From NCBI RefSeq assembly GCF_040712315.1, contig NC_134013.1:10141001-10205000 (forward strand): a stretch of 64,000 nucleotides of DNA, in the 5' to 3' direction. This stretch comes from Castanea sativa (lineage: Eukaryota; Streptophyta; Magnoliopsida; Fagales; Fagaceae). Below the pieces are notes generated by a model that saw nothing but the letters and a program-made list of their open reading frames with translations, ran no database searches and was not told the origin of the DNA. A program made the position numbers and the translations under genes. This document shows, in pieces, positions 24,930 to 36,859 of the stretch (position 1 is its first letter; each line of letters starts with the position of its first letter).

Positions 24930-26965
24930 TTAGAAGGTGTGGTGGGCCTTTTGTGATTTTGGGCTAGGATGCCTCCTGCTGTTCTGAGGCCTGAGTATTC
25001 TAGGTAGGAAAGTTGGGACCGGTTCAATTACAACTCACCTTGGTCCGGCTTGTGCACAAACTATGCCCTTTTTTTTATAGAAACTATGATTACATGCTCA
25101 TGGCTGGCGTAGTCGTTACAACAAAGCTATGGCAGGCAGAATGTAATAAAATAAAGAAAAGAAATGCGTCAAGGTAAACAAAGGATTAAAATGAAGAGCA
25201 CAACAACAGGAAATGAGTCGTAAAGGGAATGGCAAAAATAAAGAGGAAAATAATAATGATAATTAAATCAAAGGAGAAAAAAAGGTTAGTCTGCCATATC
25301 AAATCATATTGCGGGATTAAGGCCAAGGAGGGAACCACTTCCTTAATGTGAATAACCTCTCAGGAGAATCCTACCACAGAAATTACTCACTTTGAGGGAA
25401 CAGACCTAAATGGTTTGTGCCCAAAAAAGAACTCTCTTTCCTCAATAAAGTATAGGCCTTTTAGAGGGAGAGAATGGATTAACCTACTGGTGCATGCCTG
25501 CCATACTACACTCTGTTTTTCTTCCTTATTCTCTGATTCTCGTTTTTCTTTTCTTTCTCAGTGTTTACTCATTTAGTGTTGTAGTGATGGTGATATCATG
25601 ATTCTTTCCTGGTGACTGCTACCGTTATGATTTGTGTTGTTCCTTTTTTGTTGTGCACGGCAAGAGCCCTATATATATAGCCTGTCGTGACTGGTCTTTA
25701 CCCTTTTAGCCTTTAACTACTTTTGTCTAGATTTGGGTATCCTTCCCGACCACTCACTGGTTTGTCAACTGCCCAGCCACCACTACTTACTTATGCTAGC
25801 TATGCCACTACTCATTACTAGACAAAGAAAACTCTTTCGTTTGCTTGTTCACCTTGGCATTCTTATCCTCCATGGTGTGGGTATTCTCTCTTGCTATCCC
25901 TTATGGCATGCACCTAATGGTTTCAGCTCATCCTTCCTCTTTTGGGTGGTATGTCATCCCAGCAAGACATTTACCCCAAAAAAGTTTGAGCAGGAACCCT
26001 AGAATCGGCTTTCCCCTTCTCCCCACCGCCAAACCATACCTCCTTTTACCTCTAACCCATGATCCACCACCCTTGTATTGGTTGGGTACAGGTTGGTAGT
26101 GCTTGGGTCTTGCGCATACTCCTCTTTCGTGTACATCAAAAGATTGTCTGCTGCTCATGCATTTGCCATGGTCTAGAGGTTCATCTGTGCATTCTGTTGC
26201 TCATCCTTGACCTCTTATGGCATGAACTGTCTTCTGATTTTCCATTCTTTATTAGCTTGCTCCTTTCAAGGGCTGGGCCTTGCTTGATTGTGGGTCTACC
26301 CCTCTTGAGACCATTCTTTGCTCCTTCCGTAATCTTGTTGTTATTCTTGCCATACAACCCTGCCATTCCTGTTGCAGTGTTATTTGACCCGCATCTGCTA
26401 GATCTCTTTTGGGCCTGTTACACGTTCTTCTCCCAATTGGTTTCAATAATCCAATATGATTATTGGATTCATGTTCATGCTACTTTGGGTTTCCTAGGCC
26501 CATTACATTGCTTATGGGCTTCTTTGGCCCATTTCTTCCTTGTTCATCCTTGGTTCATTTTCCCTCATTAGGCGTCCTTGACTCATTTCCAATTCTACAT
26601 TCTTATGGGCTTTTACTAACTCCTTTTGGGCTTCCCTAGCCCAGTTACTATATTCTTCATCCTTAGGGTTCATGAGGTTTCCATAAACCCCTTACTTTCT
26701 TACTTTATTACATTGGGCTTGTTGTGGCCCATTCTCGCTTTTCTACATCACATACTATCCATGGGTTTACTGCTTCTTTCTTTGGGCCCCCATTGGCCTA
26801 TTCACTTTTCCAAGGTCCATTTGTTTACTTTATGGGTCTAAGACCCATCATTCCTGCCATTCGGGCTTGATGAGTTTCTTTCTCTCAATCCATTAACTCT
26901 CTTCTTATCCATATGGTTGGGCTTCTTCCTGCTGCCGGGCTTTCCCAAAATGAGCATCAATAGAA
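24930..26965 (+). mobile_element. Unclassified LTR-like block
   Basis: About 2 kb, unlike its AT-rich surroundings: T/C-rich on the plus strand, many gggcc/ggccca words, a TATA stretch (ctatatatatagcc near 25,671), and no convincing protein. Near-identical 9-mers attagaagg (left) and aatagaagg (right) flank it. It may be a decayed solo LTR. The frames at 25733-26002 and 26059-26571 lack any known domain and are probably chance. Confidence 0.35.
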
Positions 26966-27037
26966 GGCATGTAAAAAGGGGAAAAAATGTTAGTAGTATG
27001 CTTTTTTAGGTTCTTAATTTGGTCTTTAATTATTGAA

Positions 27038-27226
27038 GGGAAATGCTAACGAGTGCCCTTAAGGCATTAGTTAACAATCTATTTTAGGAAAATTTTGACA
27101 TCACTTTTATGGAAAAATAAAAAAAACCTGTCAAAATATTAATTGCTTTTTTTTTTCTTTTACAGTAAAAATTTTCTTTAATTGAATTGTTAACCAATAC
27201 CTTAAGAGCACTCGTTAGCATGACCC
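27038..27226. mobile_element. Mutator-type MITE, 9-bp target duplication
   Basis: Terminal inverted repeats start GGGAAATGCTAACGAGTGC on the left and, reverse-complemented, GGGTCATGCTAACGAGTGC on the right, and extend about 45 bp (through cttaagg and gttaacaat). Both sides carry ATTATTGAA (27029-27037 and 27227-27235). The length is 189 bp and non-coding. Confidence 0.9.
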
Positions 27227-27235
27227 ATTATTGAA

Positions 27236-28056
27236 TATAGAGAAACTCTTGTTCAAAGTTGGCTTATTTTGTGTCCATCTATTATCTATTAGCTTATTTT
27301 GTTTATGTATTTTTTTTTTACTTCACATTTTCAAGTATAAGTATACTTTAGCTCACATAAAAATAAAAATAAAAGTCAAATAAGTTGATGTGAAATAAAC
27401 TGTGTCTGTTGGCTTAAACTAAGAAGTTTAGTTTTTAGCTTTTATGTAAAGCTTTTTAAAATTTTACTTTTTATCACTTTTTTGAAATACAAGTATACTA
27501 TATCACATTTTCAAAAAAAAAAAAACTAAATAAGTTAGTCTAGCCTTTTTAAGGTTTCACTTGTTGGTTTTTTTTTTTTTGGCCCACAAGGAAGGCTATC
27601 TCAAAACTCACAAAAAGATAATAACTCACACATGAGGTAAAGATTATAGCATACGTGTGAGTGGAAATTCAATATATTACATTAAGATTTTACTTAAAGT
27701 CTATCTGAGGTGTTATCTCTGTAACAATATTCAAGATGCTAATTGTGCAATAACCTTCATTTTTATTCGAATTTGGTAGCAATTGATTTAGTCTTCCATT
27801 TTCTCCAAAAGGTTCTTGTCCTCTTGTGCAATTTGATTTTTGATCGATTTAGTGGGGCTTACCAATTTCTGTAATGTCATTTGGTAATGATTTACATATC
27901 ACTCAAAAATTTCCCTTTGCTTTATTTTCATGAGTGGAAAATGGATAAGGGCACGTGTTTGGGTCATGTGGATTCCGTGGCAAATTCCATCCCGACCAGC
28001 TCACAAAAGTGTGAAAGAAGGACCAAAGTCTGACATTTTCCTAATTCTGAGGATTT
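27236..28056. other. Intergenic, AT-rich
   Basis: No gene or well-defined repeat is seen apart from A/T runs and a loose repetition of ttagcttattttg (27,290-27,300) and related words. Confidence 0.5.
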
Positions 28057-28340
28057 AGGCTTGGTTTGGATTGCGCTCCAGCATTAAGCGTTTTCCAACT
28101 TTTTTTCTTTTTTTTTCTTTTTCCTGTGCATGGATTTCAACCAGGGGACAAGATAAATGTTCATCCACTGTATGCACTATTTTGCATTATTCATTCACTG
28201 TTCGCTTACTGTGCAGTTACTATTCATACACTTTTCAGCCACTTTTTCATTAAAAATGACTAATGATTTACACATTTAAGAATTATTTTGCTACAATATT
28301 TTCAGTTTTTAATTTTCAGCTGTATCTAAACGGACCCTTA
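28057..28340. mobile_element. hAT-like MITE, same family as 8,961-9,632
   Basis: Starts aggcttggtttggatt and ends aatccaaacgg-like in inverse (tgtatctaaacggaccctta). Internal words ttttcattaaaaatgac, acacatttaa and tttgctacaatattttcag match the elements at 8,961-9,632. Confidence 0.6.
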
Positions 28341-28492
28341 GAATTTCAAATCGGAACATCAAAGGGTCAATTGATTTTGACATAAATTGAGGGAATGCTT
28401 TTCAAATTTAATCCCAAGTTTTTTGTAAAGCATATAAATGAGGATAAATTTATGACATTCCAAAGTTTTAAGTTTTAATAATGACATTTACA

Positions 28493-28655
28493 AACCACCG
28501 CATACCCTTGGTATGATGGTCACTCCACAAGTATAAATGCTTGTGGGGTGTAAGGGCAATGGTCGAGGTTCAAATCTCCAAGAGAGAGCTTTACACACAT
28601 ATACACTTAGATTAGGCTATAGTAGAATTCTATCTTGTATCAATAAATAAAAATA
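28493..28655 (+). mobile_element. tRNA-derived SINE with 10-bp target duplication
   Basis: The tRNA-like head has an A-box region (ttggtatgatggtcactcc) and a B box (gaggttcaaatctcc). The body ends with agaattctatcttgtatc and an A-rich tail. GACATTTACA flanks it at 28483-28492 and 28656-28665. It is the full-length plus-strand copy of the family at 2,071-2,251. Confidence 0.88.
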
Positions 28656-28665
28656 GACATTTACA

Positions 28666-29853
28666 GAGTTGATAAGGGTGACTTTGCAACTCCAAAAGCC
28701 GAATTAACAAATACCCTTCAAAACAATTTTAATTGGATTGATTTTCTTTCAAACCATTATAGAGTAAAGTTTTTCTCTTTCAACTCATTACGTGAAAATT
28801 TAAAGGGCTATTCATGTGTACATTTAGTCATATAACCTACTTAATAGTTGAATTACTTATTTAAATGATTTAATGAATCATGTAATGTGATATACATTGA
28901 TGATTTTATAAACCGTCACGCAATAAATTTGAAGAAATTTATATCCATTTAAGTTTTAGGCATTAGGAGGGCAATGATGACAAATGAGCTTGGCCTTAAT
29001 ATCTGATTGTACATCTAAAATTTTAAAGCCTTTTGGGAGTATTTTTTAATAAAAAAGAAATTTTTTTCTTGTATGCCAATGATAACAAAATTTACCCAAG
29101 TTTATTCCTTCATCTAAAATAAAAAGACCCTCTTAAATTCCTAAATCCTAACAAACCCTGAACTTTATACCGTAGAATTCTAAACGTTATTGCCCAAACA
29201 GGTAGCCTTGACAAGTTTACATTATAAAATATTTATCTTTTCAAACCTTTTGGGGGTTTTTTTTTAATAGATTTTTCTTTCACTTATTTTGTTCAATATT
29301 TCTTTTAAAAAACCCAATTTTGATTAAGAAGGTCCCTCCCTTTTTTTTCTTTTTTAATTATTAAAACAAATTTACTATTACAATTTACAAAACTAGAGCA
29401 AAAACAACAGGCCTATTAGAAAAACTAGTAGGAGTTGGAATCCTCAATTTGAGGAAAAAAGATAAAATTCATCTAATTTGGGTTAAAAGAGACGTCAAGA
29501 CAATTTAAAAGACCATTTTCACGTGTATCAAATCACAAGATTAATTAAATTATTTAAACAAGTTTTATAACTGTTATTCTTAAGTATGTACGTCAATAAT
29601 GATTTTGCCAGTTTGCCTGCTAGAGAATTTTTGTTATTTTGAAAGAGTTTTTTTTTTTTTGGTTAACATTATTTTGAAAGAGTTGTTTCATATTATTACT
29701 CTACATGCCATAACATAGATTTAATTAGTAGGTACAGTCTCTAGATATAGCTGAGTAAAGCAAAATTTCCCATCATCATTGTCAATGAATTAGTTCCAGT
29801 ATTAAAGTACCTCCAGGTTTGTTAGATAACTAAAATTGTTAATAATTATTCCT
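28666..29853. other. Intergenic, nothing recognised
   Basis: AT-rich sequence with T-runs. No open frame, repeat border or RNA gene could be supported. Confidence 0.5.
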
Positions 29854-29862
29854 TTTTCTTAA

Positions 29863-30053
29863 GAGAAATGATATGTCCACCATATTTTTACAACATTTTT
29901 ACAATAAATTCTAAGTGGCAGAATGTTACTGGTTGTTATTGTTGGGGCAAAAAAGTAATCTTAGTGTTAGGTTCAAATTTGAACCAATAACAACTAACCA
30001 CCTATGATTTGTTGTAAAAATGTTGTAAAAATATTGTGTAGGTACCACCTCTC
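29863..30053. mobile_element. Mutator-type MITE, 9-bp target duplication
   Basis: Inverted ends gaaatgatatgtccaccata and (reverse complement) gagaggtggtacctacacaa run into a shared atttttacaacatttttaca on both arms. TTTTCTTAA lies on both sides (29854-29862 and 30054-30062). 191 bp, non-coding. Confidence 0.8.
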
Positions 30054-30062
30054 TTTTCTTAA

Positions 30063-31689
30063 AGGTCAATGAATTTGATTTGCATTACAAATTAATTGGC
30101 TGTCCTTAAAGTTGAGCATTACCTTTGCTTTGTGAACTGAAGGTACCAGTAGTCAGTAGATACCATAGTAGCTGCAGCTAATTTTGTTGACACCATTAAT
30201 TACTCATTTAGGTGATGGGCAACACCTAATAATAAGTGAGGACATGTGCTTATATCTACTTTATGTAAATTTATTCTTTAAGTTTTGGATTTACACCTAT
30301 AAACTTTGTCCATGTACCTTTGTCATTCATTTCCTTGAAAAAGATATATGGGTAAAGAAAGTCAAGTCATACATGCAAAAACAAAATTAGGTGAATAATA
30401 TGGCAACAATACAAAGGGAAAAGGAAGATTCAAAGAAACCCTCACAACACGCTTTGTTCTTTTATTTATTTTATTTTAATTTTTCATATTGTAAAGAATT
30501 TAAAGAAAGAGATAGTACATGGTCCTCATTGTCAAGGACTTCAATTCCATTAATTGGTTTTTTAAAACGGGGTTTGGTAATATTGTTAAAAAAAATGATG
30601 CCGACATTGTGTTCACAAACGTAAAAACACACCAAGTTGTAAAGACCAGCAACTCAGATTTTGGTCACTTATTTTAATTTTTTGAATTGAAGGAATCTTT
30701 TCTTTTCTTTTTTGTTGCTCCTGGTCCTGGGCATTGAATGAAACAATAAAAAAGACAAGTCCCTTATAGAATTGTCGTGAAGTAAAAAAAATTATAGAAT
30801 TCAATGTCATCATGGCATGGTCTGGATCCAGGACATTTTAAATCAATGGTATGGTCAATTGTAAAATAATCTGCAATTAATGCTCTCTTATGCTAATACA
30901 ATTTGTTAAAAAATTGCATTATTATTATATAAAAAATAGTCCAAAATCAATCATTTTAGGCAAAGAATTTTTTTTTTTTTTTCAGAATCAACAAAGAGAT
31001 TTTAATTACCACTGCACTGCAGAAATGTGGATTTCTAGTAGGAGTCCTTATATTGTTTCACATGATACTTGAGTTGATAGGAGTTGAGCAGTTCAAATAG
31101 TGTCACTTTAACAAATGTGTTGTGTCCACAATGATAACCTCGTTAATGCTCCAATGATACATATGACAATATGATATTATTCATTGTCGTCACGTGACAT
31201 TAGGTTGATGAGTCAATAACATAAACCCCTATTTCTATTCAAAACAAAATAACAGCAACAAACAAACAAATTTAATTTAAATGAACGCGCCTGACAAAAA
31301 TTTAAGATAAGGAGGGACTACAGTATGACAAAAATTGAGCATAGGGTACCATTTCTTGAATGAGAGTAAAAGGAGTGAGAATGAAGGAAGAGCACTAAAA
31401 AAATGTAAAGATACTTTCATAATTAAAGAAGACAAATAAAGAAGATTGTAATAAATACATAAAAGGATCCGAAGTTTGCTCTACACATAATGGACTACGG
31501 TCGAAGAAGAAGAATCCCACATTATTCGAGCAATGCCATTGGCATGGGCATGGCCCCCGCTGTCATAGGGTTGTGCTCTTCGGCCAGCCTGTGTACTTTT
31601 TTCTTTGTTGGAGATCTAAGAGAGACAAGGCAGACATTTGTTTTGTGTTTTTAAAGATATCTACAAGGTGTAGGTGGCTTGGAGGGTAG
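30063..31689. other. Intergenic, no gene supported
   Basis: The plus-strand frames at 30184-30390 and 30391-30624 are short and lysine/phenylalanine-rich, with no domain. No RNA gene or transposon ends were identified. Confidence 0.45.
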
Positions 31690-32395
31690 GTCATTATCAT
31701 TAGGGAGGTACATGTGGATTATTCATGGTGTCCTTTTTCGGATTAGTCTTGTTTATTTGTCCAAAACAAAGAGTTACCTACTTACTCTAGGTACAAACTC
31801 TTTTCTCACTCATTGACACAATCAGTTGTAATTAATTGGGTCAATATCATTTTCATATGGTTCTATCGTAAGCACAATTTTTTTTACATATTAATTATAA
31901 TTTATCATTTCAATTAATTGTGAAATCTTGTATGAATAAGTGTATGTCTTTAGCCAAGAGTCATGTAACTTAACTGGTTGACACATTTTGCTGTTTCCCT
32001 ATTAGAATAAGAACCTACTTTTCTTATTTTGTCTAGCCACTTTACTTTTTCACTCACACCAGACTCCTATTCAAAACAAAAGAGTTACACACTCACCCTA
32101 GGTACAAACTCATTTCAATTAGGGAGGTACATGTGGTTAATTGATCATGTCCCTTTTCGAATTAGTTGTTTATTTGTCCAAAACAAAAAGAGTTACCCAC
32201 TTACCCTAGGTACAAACTCCTTTTTCACTCATTGATATAATAATTGTAGTTAATTGGGTCAATATCATTTTCACATGGTTCCATCATAAACACTAGTATT
32301 TTTTTATTTACATATTAATCACAATCTATCATCTCAATTAATTGTGAAATCATATATGAATAAGTGTATGTCTCAAACCAAGAGCCATGTAATTC
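31690..32395. repeat. Tandem duplication, period about 415 bp
   Basis: tagggaggtacatgtgg at about 31,704 recurs near 32,120. Both units continue through ttgtttatttgtccaaaaca, ctaggtacaaactc, attgggtcaatatcatttt and gaataagtgtatgtct. The copies differ by scattered substitutions and small indels. Confidence 0.8.
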
Positions 32396-32632
32396 AACTA
32401 TTTTTCTATATTTTTTCATGCATTTTATTATTATATCTCTCACTTTTCAAAATACCAATTTTTCTTTATTTTACTAAGACACAAAAACAATAAATAAATG
32501 AAATGGGGATTGAATAGTGCTCTCTGAAGATGTGGAACAACTGTATCCTTTAACAAAACCCCAAACACATGGAAGGGATATGTAAGCTAATGTGGGGTGA
32601 TTAATTTTTGGGTTTCCTTCACTATTTTGTTT

Positions 32633-34312
32633 GGGATAATTACAGTATACCCACTTGTGATTAGGCCCGTTTTTACTTTGTCTACCCGTGGTTCAATCAT
32701 TTACACTTTGCCCACCTGAGGTGCCTTCCATTAGGGATTTGTTACCCACCTCTCCCCTTGTCGTTAGAAAAACATATTTTTAGGGAAAAACAAGCATAAC
32801 AAAGATAAAAAAAGTTAGGGTTTTTTCTTGCGAACTTCTTTGAGAACAAAACGTAGGAATATTGTGGTACTTCTTCCTTAACCTTTTCATCTTATCCACC
32901 AGTTGGGCCTTCGTAACTTCCACGTGGAGACTCTTCTTAACGAACTTGTAAAACGCGGCGGCATCTGCAGCGGGATCCGAGTCGTGTATAGCTCTGTAGT
33001 CCAACATCCCTTTCAGTAATTCTATTTCATTGTCGTCGCTCCACAGCCTTTGGAAAAGCTTCTTCTCTTCCCCACCACTGCCTTGGGATTTTGGTTCCGG
33101 GTCCGGGTCTTTCTTCTTGACCCACTTCAACTTCGACAACGTCGTTTCCGTTTCATTGTTTGGACGCTTCTTGTTCTTGATGGTGGAGGGTCTCGTGGAT
33201 CTGGCTTGTGTGGCTTTTACCGGAGTAGATTTAGGTTCCATGGGTTCGGATGATGAAGGATGGGGTTTCACTGGTGGAGTGGATGGTAAAGATTCAATTT
33301 TAGCTTCTTCTTCTTCTTCTTAAGATGAACTTTGTTCTCCTCCTCCTTCTTCTTCAACTTCTTCTTCTTCTTGTTCTCCTCCTCCTTTTTCTTCTTCTTG
33401 TTTGTCTTCATCATCATCAGAGAAAGTTTCTTCTTCTTCTTCTTCAGTAGAAGATGAAATAGCTGGTGGATCATCTAGATGAGATGGGTGTTCTTTTGGC
33501 TTGAATTTTGGCTTTCTTAGTGCTGATCATGATCATGATCTAGGTTAAGGAGTTGCAAGGAGAGCCGTTGGATTCGTCGAGTTGTGGGGTCGTCAGATTT
33601 GGTTTTGTCAAGTTGCTTATTCAGGTGTTTTGCTACTGTGGCTTGGATTTAGAGTGGGTTTAAAGTTGGAATTGGGGGTGGGTTTGCTACTGTGGTGGGG
33701 ATTCAGAGTGGGTTTGAAGTTGGAATTGGGGGTGGGTTTGAAGTTGGAAGGTTCATTTCCTTTCCTTAATTGGTGGTGTTTGGTTGCGTAGAAAAGGACT
33801 GAGAATTAGGAGAGGCACAAGCAACACCTAGGGTCGCCACCACGCCACCAAACCCATGGCTGATCCACCACAATCCAAACCCACGGCTGGATTTCTCATT
33901 ACCTCATTCTTTGGTTGTCTATTGCTTATCTTTATCTCACTCTCTTTTGTTAATAAAGCTGCTGGTTGTTTTGAGATTATTGGTCTTCTTGTAAAAATTG
34001 GTTTACAATTTTGAGAAGTTATGAGATTGTAGATATTGGTATAGATTAAAAGTGATTTCATTGAGCCTTTGATCTGTGTGCTATTCCTATGTTTTGTTCT
34101 CAAAAAAGTTCTTAAGCAATAAAAAACCTTAACTTTTTTATCTTTGTTATGTTTGTTTTTCCCTAAAAATGTGTTTTTCTAACGGCAAAGGGAGAGGTGG
34201 GTAACAAATCCCTAACAGAAGGCACCTCAGGTGAGCAAATTATAAATGATTAAACCACGGGTAGGCAAAGTAAAAACGGGCTTAACCACAGGTAGGTTTA
34301 CTGTAATTATCC
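32633..34312. mobile_element. Pack-MULE-like transposon carrying a GeBP gene fragment
   Basis: Terminal inverted repeats of about 230 bp. The left arm begins ggataattacagta and runs through cccgtttttactttg, cacctgaggtgccttc, gggatttgttacccacctct and gagaacaaaac. The right arm mirrors each of these, ending ctgtaattatcc. The 9-bp direct repeat ATTTTGTTT at 32624-32632 and 34313-34321 is the Mutator signature. Between the arms lie a captured transcription-factor fragment (32,780-33,527) and about 550 bp of unassigned DNA. There is no MULE transposase, so mobility would need one in trans. Confidence 0.9.
32780..33527 (-). pseudogene. Captured GeBP/STOREKEEPER-like fragment
   Basis: The minus-strand frame shows the plan of plant GeBP/STOREKEEPER transcription factors: an acidic Glu/Asp-rich N-terminus (about 33,470-33,305), a basic Ser/Lys linker with KNKKRPN, then the trihelix-like DNA-binding core (KKLFQRLWSDDNEIELLKG, AAFYKFVKKSLHV, LVDKMKRLRKKY). 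The core stops at KKYHN where the transposon arm begins, so the rest of the domain and the C-terminus are missing. An in-frame TAA interrupts the acidic region near 33,320, and no ATG with a good context opens the frame. It is probably non-functional; an internal start at 33,271 could still give a 163-residue peptide. Confidence 0.82.
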
Positions 34313-34321
34313 ATTTTGTTT

Positions 34322-34784
34322 CCTTACCTTATTTTAAGGAGCTTGCTGCCAGTGCTCTTTTAGTTTTTTCTTTTTTGTAAGCTTAAAATCCAAAGACAAT
34401 TGTAACTTTGCTACCTCTAGTGAGGCTCTCTCTCCAAAAATTCACTTTCACTATGTTATCCTCAAAAGAGGATATTATCATTGTGTATTAGGTACTTGAT
34501 TTTTTCGTGTGCTAACTCTCTTGTGACCCAGCCTAAAGGATCTTAGTCGTTCTGGCCTTATTTAGCAGTAAAGGAAATTTTAGCCGACATCTAGCCTTTT
34601 TTTTTTTGGTTAAGAAACAAACACACACAGAGAGAAAGAGGTTCTAAGCACACCACAACTCTAACCTAGGTGTTATTAGGAGTTCAATCTTTTCCAAAAT
34701 CTTCCACATGTCCCGTGAATACAAAAACTGCCATCACATTATCCAAAAAATACACTTATATAATGAAAAAATGTAAAACGTTTT

Positions 34785-34837
<53 letters not shown>

Positions 34838-35189
34838 TCTACATATCGTATAAAGTCCTACATATCTCCAAAAAAAAAAAAAGTGAAGCCCGTGAGTGTA
34901 AATACAAGAGACACCATCAGTTAATTCCAAACCAAAAATGAAAGAACACTAAAAAAACACTAAAAAGAACAAAACAACAGAACGTGGTGAATGAATGACA
35001 GGTCCAGATGTCGTTGATCCAAGAATGAATGAAGACGTTAAAAAACAAAGGGTGGAAGACAGATCACATGGTAGCACATGGCCATGAGGCATAGACAAGG
35101 CTTTGACAAACTTGGTCACGAAAAATTAAAATTTGTCATAGCGGGAAAATTTACACGATAGGGAAGATGGCATATGCACACAAAGCAAG
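34322..35189. other. Intergenic with (TA)n tract
   Basis: Contains an uninterrupted TA microsatellite at 34787-34833. No gene is seen; the minus-strand frame across the TA tract is an artefact. Confidence 0.55.
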
Positions 35190-35757
35190 AGGTTAGCAAG
35201 GGTCGGGTTGGGTAGGATTGAGAGGATTTTTTGACCCAATTCATCATGGTGGGTAAAAAAAATTCAACCTAACCTAATTCATCACATAAGTCCAACTCAA
35301 CCCACATAGGTTGGGTTAAACTCATAGGTTGGACAAATTTTATTGTTATTGTTATTATTAAATTAAGTAGAAAAAAATATAAATATAAATATATTTTAAA
35401 AAAAACCAAAGATTAGTATCAATGTAATTCCTTAAAGACAAACAACACTAATGACTAAATAACAATAGTAATTTACTAGGGTTTGTGTGAATTAATTGGC
35501 TTTTATATAAGATAGGAAGAAGTGATTATTTTAAAAAATTTATTAATTATATAATATATTTTAAATATATATATATTAAATATATGGGTACGTCAGGTTG
35601 AGTTTGGCGGGTTTGAAATTTTATGATCCAAACTCAACCCGACCCACTATCAAAAGTTTTTATGTAACTCAACCCAACCCACCAAGGCCTAAAATCTAAC
35701 CCAACCCGGTGGGTTGGGTCGATTTTCGCGGGTTAGCGGGTTGATTGCACACCCCTA
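35190..35757. mobile_element. hAT-like non-autonomous element (probable)
   Basis: The left part gggtcgggttgggtaggatt and the right part aacccggtgggttgggtcga ... gcacacccctaa are rich in ggttgggt / acccaacc words in mirrored orientation, with an AT-rich centre. The end (reverse complement ttaggggtgtgcaatc) is typical of a widespread plant hAT-like family. The left terminus looks eroded and no target duplication was found. Confidence 0.45.
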
Positions 35758-36859
35758 AGTGATACAACTTTAGGGGGAGTTTCTACCAAAAAAAAAACTT
35801 TAGAGAGTCACGTCATACAGTATATAATAAAAAAATTTGTCAAATTTATATTTTTAAATTAAAAAACTATGTATATTAGTTAATCTATTGGCATAATTTA
35901 CTTCACCCTCCAAGGGAGAGAGAGATATGACTAGAGATAATAATAAAAGAAATTAGTAAGAAAAATAATATTTTAATAAAATATAGTGTAAAATAAATAA
36001 TTTGATATTGAATGTTTTGAAAAGTAAGTATATAAATTAAAAAAGGTAGATCTTATGCTAAAATAGACCCAAAAAAAAAAAATTGTATCAGCTGATGCAA
36101 ATGTTGTTGGTGCTGGTTTGAAAATTACTTATTTTTGGTAATTTATTTGCAAAGTGGTTATAGAAAAAATATAAGTTTTATTAACTTTTATGTTAAATGT
36201 TGAAAGAAAGCTAAAAATTTGTTTATCTATAAAAGGCTACTACAAAACATAAAGTAAAACTTTTTTTTCAACAATTCCAAACATGCCCGTCATTCTGCCA
36301 CTAACATTTAAATCTAATCCTCCAGGCTCCAATTATTCTGATTGGAAGAAAAATGTGTGTTTATATACATGTACAAACTATGAAATATCTCAAATATCTT
36401 TTGGGTTACCCATTTTGTCCTCTGTTAGGTAGACACATTCAAACATCAATTTCAATGATTTTGCATCATGTGGAAAAAACATGCATTAAAAGTTTAAAAC
36501 GAAAGGTAACGATGGACGAATGGACCAAATTTAAAACTTGGAAGAGTGAAATTACAAAATTGAAATTTAGTGTATTAAAATGACAAAAATTAAAATTTAT
36601 TAATATTTTTTTTTAGCACAAAAGTTGTACTTCACTACTTGTTCTGAGCGGACAGCAGTATTATTTAATGAAGTAGGAGAAGCCCAAACTGTTGCCATTG
36701 TTGCACAGTAGTAGCTGGATCACAGAAGCTCAGTCTCAGAGCTTCTCTATCTCACTCTGTTGCCTACACCACACACACATTTCGCCACTCTGAGCTCCGC
36801 TTTCAAAATTTTCCATCCACATAGTTTGAGAGAGAGAGAGAGAGAGGGAGAGAAAAGAT
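35758..36859. promoter_or_regulatory. Upstream region and 5' UTR of the beta-galactosidase gene
   Basis: Mostly AT-rich with no gene. The last 200 bp changes to C/T- and then GA-rich, with a (GA)n run at 36829-36852 immediately before the start codon, typical of plant 5' UTRs. No confident TATA box was fixed. Confidence 0.45.

Noticed and set aside
25733..26571. Plus-strand frames of 89 and 170 codons
   Set aside because: Leu/Phe/Pro-rich with no domain, in a T/C-biased LTR-like block; no splice or promoter support.
33268..33474. Lys-rich 68-codon minus-strand frame
   Set aside because: Out-of-frame reading of the GAA repeats that encode the acidic GeBP N-terminus.
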